DNA from: Oscillospiraceae bacterium
GTDB taxonomy: Bacteria > Bacillota > Clostridia > Oscillospirales > Oscillospiraceae
Length of the DNA: 64,000 nt
Direction of reading: 5' to 3'
Assembly: GCA_022846095.1 (NCBI GenBank)
Contig: AP025583.1
Span: 1 to 64,000 of the forward strand
Every line of letters begins with the position of its first letter. Positions within the stretch are counted from its first letter, which is position 1. The translations under genes and the position numbers were made by a program. Below, in pieces: positions 28,650 to 36,514 of the stretch. The notes beneath the pieces were generated by a model. The model saw only the letters and a program-made list of their open reading frames with translations, did not search any database and was not told where the DNA came from.

Positions 28650-28695
28650 AATCACCTGCAATACAATTTGTAATGCAATTGTACAATAATTTGAT
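28650..28695 (-). promoter_or_regulatory. Candidate RHH operator
   Basis: An AT-rich palindromic patch, ACAATTTGTAATGCAATTGT (ACAATT and AATTGT arms), lies directly upstream of the RHH start, with more ACAAT/ATTGT half-sites around it. It stands out from the GC-rich background and is the likely binding site of the RHH protein. Confidence 0.45.
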
Positions 28696-28770
28696 TGCCT
28701 TGTATGCATGACAAATTGCAACACAAATGTGTCTTATCCCCGTCTCCAACCCCTCATAGGGAAGGCAAAG

Positions 28771-28812
28771 GGAGCGTGAGCGATTCTTGATAGAACCGCT
28801 CACGCTCCTTCT
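28771..28812. terminator. Hairpin before the toxin-antitoxin-like copies
   Basis: GGAGCGTGAGCG and CGCTCACGCTCC form a perfect 12-bp stem with a 14-base loop, followed by TTCT on the right. It insulates the RHH operon from the next locus; its direction is unclear. Confidence 0.6.
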
Positions 28813-28814
28813 AA

Positions 28815-28843
28815 TTGACAAGATTCGACAATGCAGGTAAAAT
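28815..28843 (+). promoter_or_regulatory. Forward promoter, toxin mRNA copy 1
   Basis: TTGACA at 28815, 17-base spacer, TAAAAT at 28838. Transcription would start near 28850, at the GGCGCTGTTGCA sequence that pairs with the far end of the RNA. Confidence 0.75.
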
Positions 28844-28904
28844 AAAAATGGCGCTGTTGCAGAATGGCGGTTAGCCACTCCCTTGCGAAAGGGGGTGATG
28901 CTTG

Positions 28905-28988
28905 ATGGGGCACCGAGGGATGCAAATTCTAAGGTTATTGGTATGCGTGGGCGTTTTGCTCTACATACTGTCCATAAAAGCGTGTTAG
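28905..28988 (+). CDS. Small hydrophobic peptide, candidate type I toxin, copy 1
   Basis: A 27-residue peptide starting MGHRGMQILRLL and ending YILSIKAC, with one membrane-spanning stretch (about residues 8-24). The ribosome binding site AAAGGGGG is 9 bases before the ATG and is locked in a 9-bp hairpin (28876-28884 with 28889-28897). The second copy at 29233 differs only by two silent changes (CTA to CTG, TTA to TTG), evidence for selection on this frame. Size, hydrophobicity and convergent antisense promoter fit a type I toxin. Confidence 0.65.
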   Translation: MGHRGMQILRLLVCVGVLLYILSIKAC

Positions 28989-29081
28989 CCGCCAGGACTC
29001 ACACTCCTAGCGGCTAACGTGGGCTTCGGCTCACAACCTAGCTGCTTGAGGGCTGACCGTCTATGCAACAGCGCCCTTTCT
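28975..29081 (-). ncRNA. Antisense RNA, candidate antitoxin, copy 1
   Basis: A promoter on the - strand at 29088-29116 should start an RNA near 29081 that runs leftward. It would end at a terminator whose stem GTTAGCCGC/GCGGCTAAC (29018-29010 with 28992-28984) is followed by CGCTTTTA. The RNA of about 105 bases overlaps the last codons and 3' region of the peptide mRNA, like RatA on txpA or SR4 on bsrG in Bacillus. Confidence 0.55.
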
Positions 29082-29087
29082 GTATTT

Positions 29088-29116
29088 ATTATACCCAGCC
29101 CGCCCCGAAATGTCAA
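29088..29116 (-). promoter_or_regulatory. Reverse promoter for antisense RNA, copy 1
   Basis: On the - strand a consensus pair: TTGACA (29116-29111), exactly 17 bases, TATAAT (29093-29088). It is the strongest-looking promoter in this locus. Confidence 0.8.
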
Positions 29117-29141
29117 CGCCCCTGAAGAACATTCAGCCTAA

Positions 29142-29170
29142 TTGACAAGATTCGACAAAGCAGGTAAAAT
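29142..29170 (+). promoter_or_regulatory. Forward promoter, toxin mRNA copy 2
   Basis: TTGACA at 29142, 17-base spacer, TAAAAT at 29165, identical boxes to copy 1. Confidence 0.75.
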
Positions 29171-29232
29171 AAAAACAAGCGCTGTTGCAGAATGGCGGTT
29201 AGCCACTCCCTTACGAAAGGGGGTGATGCTTG

Positions 29233-29316
29233 ATGGGGCACCGAGGGATGCAAATTCTGAGGTTGTTGGTATGCGTGGGCGTTTTGCTCTACATACTGTC
29301 CATAAAAGCGTGTTAG
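29233..29316 (+). CDS. Small hydrophobic peptide, candidate type I toxin, copy 2
   Basis: Encodes the same 27 residues as copy 1, 328 bases downstream. The SD-sequestering hairpin (29204-29225) is kept with one change in its loop. The overlapping frame that starts MLDGAP at 29226 changes two residues between the copies, so it is less likely to be the true product. Confidence 0.65.
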   Translation: MGHRGMQILRLLVCVGVLLYILSIKAC

Positions 29317-29410
29317 CCGCCAGGACTCGACCTCCCGGCGGCTAACGTGGGCTTCGGTCCACAACTGCCATTGTGTGAGGGCTGACTGTCTATGCAACAG
29401 CGCCCTTTCT
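29303..29410 (-). ncRNA. Antisense RNA, candidate antitoxin, copy 2
   Basis: Same plan as copy 1: start near 29410 from the - strand promoter at 29417-29445 and end at the GTTAGCCGCC/GGCGGCTAAC hairpin (about 29312-29346). The loop differs from copy 1 (ACTCGACCTC versus ACTCACACTC), which would make each antisense RNA partly specific for its own mRNA. Confidence 0.5.
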
Positions 29411-29416
29411 GCATTT

Positions 29417-29445
29417 ATTATACCCAGCCCGCCCCAAAATGTCAA
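29417..29445 (-). promoter_or_regulatory. Reverse promoter for antisense RNA, copy 2
   Basis: TTGACA (29445-29440), 17 bases, TATAAT (29422-29417) on the - strand. Confidence 0.8.
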
Positions 29446-29514
29446 CGCCTCTCGTTGACAATCCGCTTCCCGGGGAATACACTGTACACATAAGACGTGT
29501 AGGAGGCACCGGGC

Positions 29515-30009
29515 TTGGATTTGGAAAAGTACATGGAGATGCTGCGCGCCAGGGGCGCGGACCCCGCGATAGAGATCGACCCCCGCACGGTGGAGACGGC
29601 GGCCTGGACGGTATTCAAGTGCAAATACGGCTGTGCGCGGTACGGCAAGACCCACTGCTGCCCGCCGGAGGCGCCCACCTGGAAGCAGACCCAGGAGATT
29701 CTGGACTGCTACCACCGGGCGGTCTTGTTCTGCGTCCACCACTGGGAGACCTCGGCCATGGTGGCAGAGGTGGTGCGGGAGGCCTTTCTGGACGGCTACT
29801 ACAAGGCCATCGGCTTTGGCAGCGGCCCCTGCGAGATCTGCAAGAAGTGCAATCCGGAGGGCTGCAATTTCCCGGACAAGGTGGTTCCCGCCATGGAATC
29901 CTGCGGCATCGACGTGTTCGCCACGGCGCGCAACAACGGCCTTGAGATCCACACGCTGCGCGACCGGTCGGAGCAGCGCAACTGTTTCGGGCTGATTTTG
30001 TTTGAGTAA
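29515..30009 (+). CDS. DUF2284 cysteine-rich metal-binding protein
   Basis: A 164-residue protein with many cysteines in the DUF2284 pattern: CKYGCARYGKTHCCPPEAPT near 36-55 and CEICKKCNPEGCNFP near 105-120. Such proteins are predicted to bind metal or an iron-sulfur cluster; no reaction is known to me. The start is TTG at 29515 (MDLEKYMEML), 7 bases after AGGAGG, with no nearby ATG that keeps the N-terminus. Confidence 0.88.
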   Translation: MDLEKYMEMLRARGADPAIEIDPRTVETAAWTVFKCKYGCARYGKTHCCPPEAPTWKQTQEILDCYHRAVLFCVHHWETSAMVAEVVREAFLDGYYKAIGFGSGPCEICKKCNPEGCNFPDKVVPAMESCGIDVFATARNNGLEIHTLRDRSEQRNCFGLILFE

Positions 30010-30025
30010 AGCGGGTAAGATCCGC

Positions 30026-30054
30026 TTGACTGGGCAAAAATAAGGTGATACAAT
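30026..30054 (+). promoter_or_regulatory. Promoter of the glyS T-box transcript
   Basis: TTGACT at 30026, 17-base spacer, TACAAT at 30049, just upstream of the T-box leader. Confidence 0.7.
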
Positions 30055-30061
30055 ACCCATC

Positions 30062-30322
30062 ACATAAGGAAAAGGCGAGGAACGGGAGTAGTACCTGCGC
30101 GCGCGGGAGCAGAGAGGGGCCGTACTGGTGGAAGGCCCACGAAGCAGCGCGGGGAAGGCGCCCGGGAGCCGCGGCCCGAACGGAGTAAATCCCAGTAGGC
30201 GCCCGCCGGGAGACCCCCCGTTATTGGGCAAGAGTGCGGGGCGCATGGAAGCGCGCCCCGAATTTAGGTGGTACCACGGATGCAAGTCCGCCCTAAGCGT
30301 ATGCTTAGGGCGGACTTTTCAT
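30062..30322 (+). promoter_or_regulatory. T-box riboswitch of glyS
   Basis: The T-box motif AGGTGGTACCACGG lies at 30266-30279 and is followed by an intrinsic terminator (GTCCGCCCTAAGC / GCTTAGGGCGGAC, 30286-30315, then TTTT). Upstream, the AGTAGTAC and GGAGCAGAGAGGGG stretches fit the stem I landmarks. Uncharged tRNA-Gly would favour the antiterminator and switch on glyS. I could not fix the specifier codon with certainty; a GGC triplet in GGGGAAGGCGCC is a candidate. Confidence 0.92.
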
Positions 30323-30342
30323 TTTAATCAGAAAGGTCGATA

Positions 30343-31785
30343 GTGAGTATGAGAAATCAAGAAAAGACGATGGATCAGGTTGTGGCCCTCTGCAAGAACC
30401 GCGGCTTTGTTTTTCCCGGCAGCGAGATCTACGGCGGCCTGGCCAACTCCTGGGACTACGGCCCCCTGGGTGTGGAGCTGAAGAACAACGTCAAGCGGGC
30501 CTGGTGGAAGAAGTTCGTGCAGGAGAACCCCTATAACGTGGGCCTGGACGCGGCCATCCTGATGAACCCCCAGACCTGGGTGGCCTCGGGCCATCTGGGC
30601 GGGTTCTCCGACCCGCTGATGGACTGCAAGGAGTGCCACGAGCGCTTCCGCGCGGACAAGATGATCGAGGACTGGTGCGGCGAGCACGGCGTGGAGCTGG
30701 AGAAGGCCATCGACGCCTTCACCCAGGAGGAGATGAAGGCCTTCATCGACGAGCACGACATCCACTGCCCCACCTGCGGCAAGCACAACTTTACCGACAT
30801 CCGCCAGTTCAACCTGATGTTCAAGACCTTCCAGGGCGTCACGGAGGACGCGAAGAACACGGTGTACCTGCGCCCCGAGACGGCCCAGGGCATCTTTGTG
30901 GACTTCCCGGCCATCCAGCGCACCACCCGCAAGAAGCTGCCCTTCGGCGTGTGCCAGGTGGGCAAGAGCTTCCGCAACGAGATCACCCCGGGCAACTTCA
31001 TCTTCCGCATCCGGGAGTTCGAGCAGATGGAGCTGGAGTTCTTCTGCCAGCCGGGCACGGATCTGGAGTGGTTCGAGTACTGGCGCAACTTCTGCCACCA
31101 GTGGCTGCTGAACCTGGGCCTGCGGGACGAGAACCTGCGCCTGCGCGACCACGAGCCGGAGGAGCTGAGCTTCTACTCCAAGGCCACCACGGATTTCGAG
31201 TTTATGTTCCCCTTCGGCTGGGGCGAGCTGTGGGGCGTGGCCGACCGCACGGACTACGACCTGACCCAGCACCAGACCGTCTCCGGCAAGGACATGAGCT
31301 ACTTCGACCAGGAGAAGAACGAGCGGTATATCCCCTACGTCATCGAGCCCTCCCTGGGCGCGGACCGCGTGACCCTGGCCTTCCTGGTGGACGCCTACGA
31401 CGAGGAAGTGGTGGGCCAGGATAAGAACGGCAAGGACGACGTGCGCACCGTGCTGCGCCTGCATCCGGCTCTGGCGCCCTTTAAGTGCGCGGTGCTCCCC
31501 CTGTCCAAGAAGGAGGTCCTCGCCGCCCCGGCCCAGGCCCTGCGGGACGAGCTGGCGAAGGACTTCATGGTGGACTACGACGACGCCGGCTCCATCGGCA
31601 AGCGCTACCGCCGCCAGGACGAGATCGGCACCCCCTTCTGCATCACCCTGGACTTCCAGACCGTGGGCGACGAGGCCACCCCGGCGGACAACTGCGTCAC
31701 CATCCGGGAGCGGGACACCATGGAGCAGGTGCGCCTGCCCATCGACCAGGTGCGGGCCTATATCGCCGAGCGCGTCAAGTTCTAA
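30343..31785 (+). CDS. glyS: Glycyl-tRNA synthetase (dimeric type)
   Basis: Charges tRNA-Gly. The 480-residue class II enzyme is the single-chain alpha2 type: it opens with [20 protein letters not shown], has motif 2 [25 protein letters not shown] near 210-235, and motif 3 in the [10 protein letters not shown] stretch near 345. A zinc-ribbon-like insert (CKECHERF...CPTCGKHNF) occurs near 95-150. The start is GTG at 30343 or ATG at 30349 after GAAAGG. Expression is under a T-box. Confidence 0.96.
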   Translation: MSMRNQEKTMDQVVALCKNRGFVFPGSEIYGGLANSWDYGPLGVELKNNVKRAWWKKFVQENPYNVGLDAAILMNPQTWVASGHLGGFSDPLMDCKECHERFRADKMIEDWCGEHGVELEKAIDAFTQEEMKAFIDEHDIHCPTCGKHNFTDIRQFNLMFKTFQGVTEDAKNTVYLRPETAQGIFVDFPAIQRTTRKKLPFGVCQVGKSFRNEITPGNFIFRIREFEQMELEFFCQPGTDLEWFEYWRNFCHQWLLNLGLRDENLRLRDHEPEELSFYSKATTDFEFMFPFGWGELWGVADRTDYDLTQHQTVSGKDMSYFDQEKNERYIPYVIEPSLGADRVTLAFLVDAYDEEVVGQDKNGKDDVRTVLRLHPALAPFKCAVLPLSKKEVLAAPAQALRDELAKDFMVDYDDAGSIGKRYRRQDEIGTPFCITLDFQTVGDEATPADNCVTIRERDTMEQVRLPIDQVRAYIAERVKF

Positions 31786-31797
31786 GCCCACGGCCCC

Positions 31798-32346
31798 ATG
31801 AATTTATTGCAAGCGGTCCGCGCCGCCCTGGACGACGACGGGGACGTTGCCGAGACGGTGTTCGAGGGCGAGGCCCTGGAGGGTGAGGACCTTTCCGGGG
31901 CCCGGTTCCGGGACGTGACCTTCCGCCGCTGCCGCCTGGTGGGGTGCCGCCTGAACGGGGCGGATCTGGACCGGGTGCGCCTGGAGGGCTGCGACTGGTC
32001 GGGCTGTGAGCTGGTGGAGAGCGCCTGGCACAAGTGCGTGCTGGCGCAGTGCCGCCTGCGCTACGCCAACTTCTCCGGCGCCACCCTGCGGGAAGCGGCC
32101 CTGACGGACTGCGACCTGCTGGAGGCGGTTTTCGCACGCTGCCGCTTCAAGCGCGTGGCGCTGGAGGGCTGCCGCCTGCACCGCACCAGCTTCTTCCACA
32201 CTCCGCTGGCCGGGCTGGATCTGAGCACCTGCAAGCTGGAGGGCCTGGTGCTCTCGGAGGGCGGGGAGGAGCTGAAGGGTCTGACCGTGGACTATTTCCA
32301 GGCCGCCGACCTAGCCCGCCGCTTGGGCATTATCATTAAGGAATAA
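31798..32346 (+). CDS. Pentapeptide repeat protein
   Basis: A 182-residue protein whose middle (about 28-150) is made of A(D/N)LXX-type five-residue repeats, e.g. LEGEDLSGARFRDVTFRRCR and GADLDRVRLEGCDW, forming a right-handed square helix. Some members of the wider family mimic DNA and protect gyrase (Qnr, MfpA); no such role can be read here. It begins 12 bases after glyS, with a weak ribosome binding site, and likely shares its T-box transcript. A strong terminator follows. Confidence 0.85.
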   Translation: MNLLQAVRAALDDDGDVAETVFEGEALEGEDLSGARFRDVTFRRCRLVGCRLNGADLDRVRLEGCDWSGCELVESAWHKCVLAQCRLRYANFSGATLREAALTDCDLLEAVFARCRFKRVALEGCRLHRTSFFHTPLAGLDLSTCKLEGLVLSEGGEELKGLTVDYFQAADLARRLGIIIKE

Positions 32347-32391
32347 GCGTTGTCCCCTCCTGCCGTGCGCTCTTTTGAGTGACCGGCTTTT

Positions 32392-32430
32392 GGGCCCCGG
32401 ATTCACACGGTCCGGGGCCCTTTTATTTTT
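32392..32430 (+). terminator. Intrinsic terminator after glyS operon
   Basis: GGGCCCCGGA and TCCGGGGCCC form a perfect 10-bp stem followed by TTTTATTTTT. Confidence 0.92.
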
Positions 32431-32538
32431 CCGCTGACGTGCCAAAGACCAACGTTTGTTGGTATATTCCAAGTCGAAATCTTATATAATGTCTGCCGGG
32501 TTTTCATAATACCAATGCTTAGGCTTGGGGGCGGGCTG

Positions 32539-32808
32539 ATGCCAAAGACGGATGCGCAGATTGGAATACGGGTTACGGGAGAGCTTAAAAAGCAGCTGGA
32601 GCTCCAGGCGAAGCGGGAGAGTCGAACCGTCTCTAACCTGATTATAAAGGTTATAAGCGAGTATTTGGAGCGCACGCCCTGTCATTGCGAGGGCGCTTGC
32701 GCCTGTGGCAATCCGTCTCCCCCTCGCGGGGAGCGCGCCTGCCCGGCGGGGGCACCCCTTTCCGCGTGGAAAGGGGTGGGAAAGACGCCAAGGCTGCGGC
32801 CTTTGTAA
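32539..32808 (+). CDS. Small RHH protein with repeat-derived tail
   Basis: The first about 50 residues, MPKTDAQIGIRVTGELKKQL and on to VSNLIIKVISEYLERTP, are a ribbon-helix-helix (Arc-like) DNA-binding domain closely similar to the gene at 62184. After that the frame runs into a CATTGCGAG repeat (CHCEGACACGNP), so the last about 40 residues look like read-through of repeat DNA and the true C-terminus may be lost. The ribosome binding site is weak. Confidence 0.6.
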   Translation: MPKTDAQIGIRVTGELKKQLELQAKRESRTVSNLIIKVISEYLERTPCHCEGACACGNPSPPRGERACPAGAPLSAWKGVGKTPRLRPL

Positions 32809-32952
32809 GCGGCGAGGCGGGGGCAAGCCCCCGCCCTACGTCATTGCGAGGGCCGCAGGCCCGTGGCAATTCGTCCCATCCCCGTACCGTAGGGGCCGAT
32901 GCCCACATCGGCCCGCTGCTCCAGGCCCGTAGGGGCGATTCACGAATCGCCC
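32680..32952. repeat. Repeat cluster
   Basis: Two CATTGCGAG...GGCAATCCGT copies (32682-32717 and 32841-32873, GTGGCAATTCGTC) and one GGGGCCGATGCCCACATCGGCC plus GGGGCGATTCACGAATCGCC pair (32890-32952). The last two match the pair at 21785-21850 very closely. Confidence 0.85.
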
Positions 32953-32975
32953 GCCGTCCTTGCCGCTGGATATGG

Positions 32976-33011
32976 AAAGCGCCCCGGATCATCCAATCCG
33001 GGGCGCTCTAG
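32976..33011 (-). terminator. Intrinsic terminator of the lipoprotein gene
   Basis: On the - strand AGCGCCCCGGATT, a short loop and ATCCGGGGCGCTTT form a stem 17 bases after the lipoprotein stop. Confidence 0.7.
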
Positions 33012-33027
33012 TGCAATGAGACAAAAA

Positions 33028-34080
33028 TCAACTGGCAAAGACGCTGTTGTACTCGTCGATGCACCTGGACAGGCAGATCTGGTAGTGCACGATGGAGCCC
33101 AAAATCTCCTCGCCGGGGCGGTCCAGGGGCTGGCCGCTCTCCACCTGCTTGATGAGCCAGTCCAGGGCTGAGAGCAGGCGGTCGTTGATCCCGCTGAAGG
33201 GGTTGTTGGTGCCCATGGACTCTTTCATCCTCTGGTCGGGGTCGCTGAAGGCGGCGTTGAGGCTGTCTATGGTGCCGGACAGGTCCTCGCGCAGGGTGCG
33301 GATGTTGGTCAGATCCAGCTGGGTGAGGTTGGCGTCGTTGATGCCCTGGGCGGTGAACTCATCCAGCACCTGCCTGGCCACGGTGATGGTGTGGCTGGCG
33401 TTGTAGATGATGAGGTTCCCCTCGTCCAGCATCTGCTGCTCCGCCTCGGCGGAGCGCTGGGCGGCGAGCTCGGTCAGCGCGTCGAAAAAGTTGTAGACCA
33501 CGGCCTCGTAGGCGCCCAGGTTTTCGTAGATCAGCGTGTGCCACGCCTTGGGCTTCTCGTACTGGTTTTCGGCGTAGACCATGCTGCTGCCGGTAATATT
33601 GCTGTCGTGCACCTGGTCCATGGTGTCCATCAGCACGGTGGTGGGGGCCTCCAGGGCCAGCACCAGGTCGTCCAGCGCGCCGTAGGACGGCTCCATGGCG
33701 GCCAGGGCCGCCGCGTCCTCGATGCAGTCGGTGTTGAAGGAGTGGGTCTTAAAGGCGTAGGGCAGGTCGGTGTCGGGCAGCATGGCGAAGTCCGGCTGGT
33801 CGGCCACCACCCGGAAGTAGTTGTAGATACTGTCGTTGAGCTCCACCAGCTCGTTGTTGAGGTTGATATAGGCGTTGTACTTGATGAGATCCATGGTCTC
33901 CGGGTCCATCGTCTCCTCGGGCGCGGGCGTGGGGGAGGGGGTGGCGGACGGGGAGGGCCTGGGGGTGAAGGAGGCGTTGGCGGGCTTGGTCAGGCTGCCG
34001 CGCTTTTCGCCGCAGCCGGAGAGAAGCAGGGCCAGCGCCAGCAGGAGGGGGAGTACCGCGCACACTCGTTGCCGTTTCAT
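33028..34080 (-). CDS. DUF3829/YiiG-like lipoprotein
   Basis: About 350 residues with a lipoprotein signal (LLLALALLLSGC, Cys near 23), a Pro/Ser/Thr-rich linker, then a helical domain that opens KYNAYINLNNELVELN, as in YiiG/DUF3829 proteins. It sits on the outer face of the membrane. Function unknown. The gene is downstream of aspS on the same strand and ends at an intrinsic terminator. Confidence 0.78.
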   Translation of the reverse strand: MKRQRVCAVLPLLLALALLLSGCGEKRGSLTKPANASFTPRPSPSATPSPTPAPEETMDPETMDLIKYNAYINLNNELVELNDSIYNYFRVVADQPDFAMLPDTDLPYAFKTHSFNTDCIEDAAALAAMEPSYGALDDLVLALEAPTTVLMDTMDQVHDSNITGSSMVYAENQYEKPKAWHTLIYENLGAYEAVVYNFFDALTELAAQRSAEAEQQMLDEGNLIIYNASHTITVARQVLDEFTAQGINDANLTQLDLTNIRTLREDLSGTIDSLNAAFSDPDQRMKESMGTNNPFSGINDRLLSALDWLIKQVESGQPLDRPGEEILGSIVHYQICLSRCIDEYNSVFAS

Positions 34081-34111
34081 CTGCACACACTCACTTTCTA
34101 TAGGGAGGGGA

Positions 34112-35890
34112 CTACCCCTCCTCGGGCTCCACCAGGGCGATGTGCAGCTCGTCGAGCTGCTTTTGGCTCACCGCGCCGGGGGCGTCCATCATGAGATCCT
34201 GGGCGTTTTTGTTCATGGGGAAGGGGATGATCTCCCGGATGGAGTCCTCCCCGGCCAGCAGCATCACCATGCGGTCCACGCCGGGGGCGATGCCCGCGTG
34301 GGGGGGCGCGCCGTAGGTGAAGGCGTTGTACATGGCGGGGAACTTGGCCTTCACGTCGTCCTCGCCCAGGCGCACCAGCTCGAAGGCGCGGATCATGATC
34401 TCGGGGTCGTGGTTACGCACCGCGCCGGAGGAGAGCTCCACGCCGTTGCACACCAGGTCGTACTGGTAGGCGTTGATGGTCAGCGGGTCGATCTCGCCCC
34501 GGTGGGCCTGCTCCAGCACCTCCAGCTCGCCCATGGGCATGGAGAAGGGGTTGTGGCAGAACTCCAGCTCCCCGGACTCCTCGCCGATCTCGTACATGGG
34601 GAAGTCGGTGATCCAGCAGAACTCGTATTTCTCCCGGTCCATGTGCTCCGGGGCCAGGGCGGGCAGCAGCTTGATGAGCACGCCGGCGGTCTTTTGGGCG
34701 GTCAGCTTCTTGCCTGCGGTGAGGCCCACGAAGTCGCCCGGCTTCAGGCCCAGGCCCTCCACCACCTCCTGCTTGCGCGCCTGGAGGAACTTGGAGATGC
34801 CGCCCACCAGCTCGCCGTTCTCGTCCAGGCGGAACCAGTAGGCCTTTTGGCCGGACTGCACCTCCACGTCGGCGCACAGCTTGTCGATCTGCTTGCGGGT
34901 GGCGTTGAAGCTGGAGACGGGCACGGCCTTGACCACGTTCCCCTCAAAGGGGCCGAAGCCGCAGTCCGCCAGCAGCCCGGTGGCGTCCGTGCAGGTCAGG
35001 TCGATGCGCAGGTCGGGCTTGTCGGAGCCGTAGGTATCCATAGCCTGGGCGAAGGGGATGCGGGTGAAGGGGGCTTGGGAGGCCGCGTGGTGGACGCCGT
35101 ACTGGGCGAAGATGGGGGGCAAAATTTCCTCCAGCACCTGGAACACGTCCTCCTGGGTGGCGAAGGCCATCTCCATGTCCAGCTGGTAGAACTCGCCGGG
35201 GGAGCGGTCGGCGCGGGCGTCCTCGTCCCGGAAGCAGGGGGCGATCTGGAAGTAGCGGTCGAAGCCGGAGGCCATCAGCAGCTGCTTGAACTGCTGGGGG
35301 GCCTGGGGCAGGGCGTAGAACTTGCCGGGGTGGTTCCGGGCGGGCACCAGGTAGTCCCGGGCCCCCTCGGGGGAGGAGGCGGTGAGGATGGGGGTGGTGA
35401 TCTCCAGGAAGCCCTGCTCGGTCATGGCCTTGCGCAGCGCGGCCACCACGTTGCAGCGCAGGATAATGTTCTTCTTCACGTCGGGGTTGCGCAGGTCCAG
35501 GTAGCGGTACTTGAGGCGGGCGGCCTCGTCGGCCTCCCGGCTGCGGCCCACGGGGAAGGGCAGCTCGTTGTGGCGGCAGCGGCCCAGCACCTCGATCTTG
35601 GCGGGCAGCACCTCGATGTCGCCGGTGGGCAGCTTGGGGTTCTTGCTGTCGCGCTCGCGGACCACGCCCTGTACGCGGATGGTGCTCTCCTTGTTGATGC
35701 CCTTGACCTGCTGGATCAGCGCCTCGGTCTCCAGCACGATCTGGGTGGTGCCGTAGAAGTCGCGCAGGATGACGAAGGCCAGGGCGGAGCCCACCTCGCG
35801 CACGTTCTCCATCCAGCCCACCAGCGTGACCTGCTCGCCCACGTGCTGCATGCGCAGCTCGTTGCAGGTATGGGTACGGGATTGAACCAT
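34112..35890 (-). CDS. aspS: Aspartyl-tRNA synthetase
   Basis: Charges tRNA-Asp. The 592-residue class II enzyme has an N-terminal OB domain, motif 2 FRDEDARADRSPGEFYQLDMEM (in parts) near 220-240, the bacterial GAD insertion, and motif 3 GAPPHAGIAPGVDRMVMLL near 530-550. Length and GAD domain mark the bacterial type. ATG follows GGAGAG. A TATAAT-like box lies upstream near 35926-35931 on the - strand. Confidence 0.96.
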   Translation of the reverse strand: MVQSRTHTCNELRMQHVGEQVTLVGWMENVREVGSALAFVILRDFYGTTQIVLETEALIQQVKGINKESTIRVQGVVRERDSKNPKLPTGDIEVLPAKIEVLGRCRHNELPFPVGRSREADEAARLKYRYLDLRNPDVKKNIILRCNVVAALRKAMTEQGFLEITTPILTASSPEGARDYLVPARNHPGKFYALPQAPQQFKQLLMASGFDRYFQIAPCFRDEDARADRSPGEFYQLDMEMAFATQEDVFQVLEEILPPIFAQYGVHHAASQAPFTRIPFAQAMDTYGSDKPDLRIDLTCTDATGLLADCGFGPFEGNVVKAVPVSSFNATRKQIDKLCADVEVQSGQKAYWFRLDENGELVGGISKFLQARKQEVVEGLGLKPGDFVGLTAGKKLTAQKTAGVLIKLLPALAPEHMDREKYEFCWITDFPMYEIGEESGELEFCHNPFSMPMGELEVLEQAHRGEIDPLTINAYQYDLVCNGVELSSGAVRNHDPEIMIRAFELVRLGEDDVKAKFPAMYNAFTYGAPPHAGIAPGVDRMVMLLAGEDSIREIIPFPMNKNAQDLMMDAPGAVSQKQLDELHIALVEPEEG

Positions 35891-35973
35891 AAAAATCTCT
35901 CCTTATTGTTGAATCATACTTAGATTATACTATTTGGCATCGTTTCCCCTGCCGTTGCAGGGCGTTTTTCCGT

Positions 35974-36483
35974 TCAGCCCTCCGCGCCGATCAGACCCAG
36001 AAGGGCGTCCCAGGTGTGCCCGTCCACCCGGCAGGAAAAGGACCTGCCCTCGCTGATCAGGAACAGTTGGCCGCTGCCCTGGTAGAGGGAGAGGCCCACT
36101 CCGGTATAGTCCCCATTCTCCGCATTCGGCGGGGTGTACAGCAAATCGAGGCTGAGCGACACGTCGCCGTCCCGGATGGTGTTGGACATGGAGCCGCCGT
36201 CAAAGAATCTGTCCCTGTGGAACACGGCGCGCTCCAGCAGCCCGGCGGCCTGCTCCATCTTGGGGTCGCCGGGGCGGAAGGTGAAGCTGCCATGGGTGGT
36301 AACGCTGTCGTCCGTAGCCCTGTCGGCGTCCGGGTAAACGGTGTAGTATCCGCCCACGCTCAGCACCCGATCCGCCGAAAAGCCGGGGCAGAACGCCGCC
36401 AGAGTCACCGGGCGGTAGTGCCACAACAGCCCGCCCCCCGCCAGAAGAGCGGCCAGCGCCAGAAAGAGTAAGCGCTTTCTCAT
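35974..36483 (-). CDS. Secreted or membrane-anchored protein, unknown
   Basis: A 169-residue protein starting MRKRLLFLALAALLAGGGLL, a signal anchor or signal peptide without a clear lipobox Cys. The rest is a small soluble domain with SFTFRPGDPKM and LYQGSGQLFLISEGRS stretches. The ATG at 36483 follows GAGGAGA. No family recognised. Confidence 0.65.
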   Translation of the reverse strand: MRKRLLFLALAALLAGGGLLWHYRPVTLAAFCPGFSADRVLSVGGYYTVYPDADRATDDSVTTHGSFTFRPGDPKMEQAAGLLERAVFHRDRFFDGGSMSNTIRDGDVSLSLDLLYTPPNAENGDYTGVGLSLYQGSGQLFLISEGRSFSCRVDGHTWDALLGLIGAEG

Positions 36484-36514
36484 GTTCCCGTCTCCTCGCA
36501 CTTTTTTGTGCCGC

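Noticed and set aside
28898-29017. Alternative 39-residue frame (MLDGAPRD...) in the toxin-like copies
   Set aside because: It changes two residues between copies, whereas the 27-residue frame has only silent changes, and its start is too close to the SD.
35891-35973. T-box before aspS
   Set aside because: The upstream gap is short and has no T-box motif or terminator.
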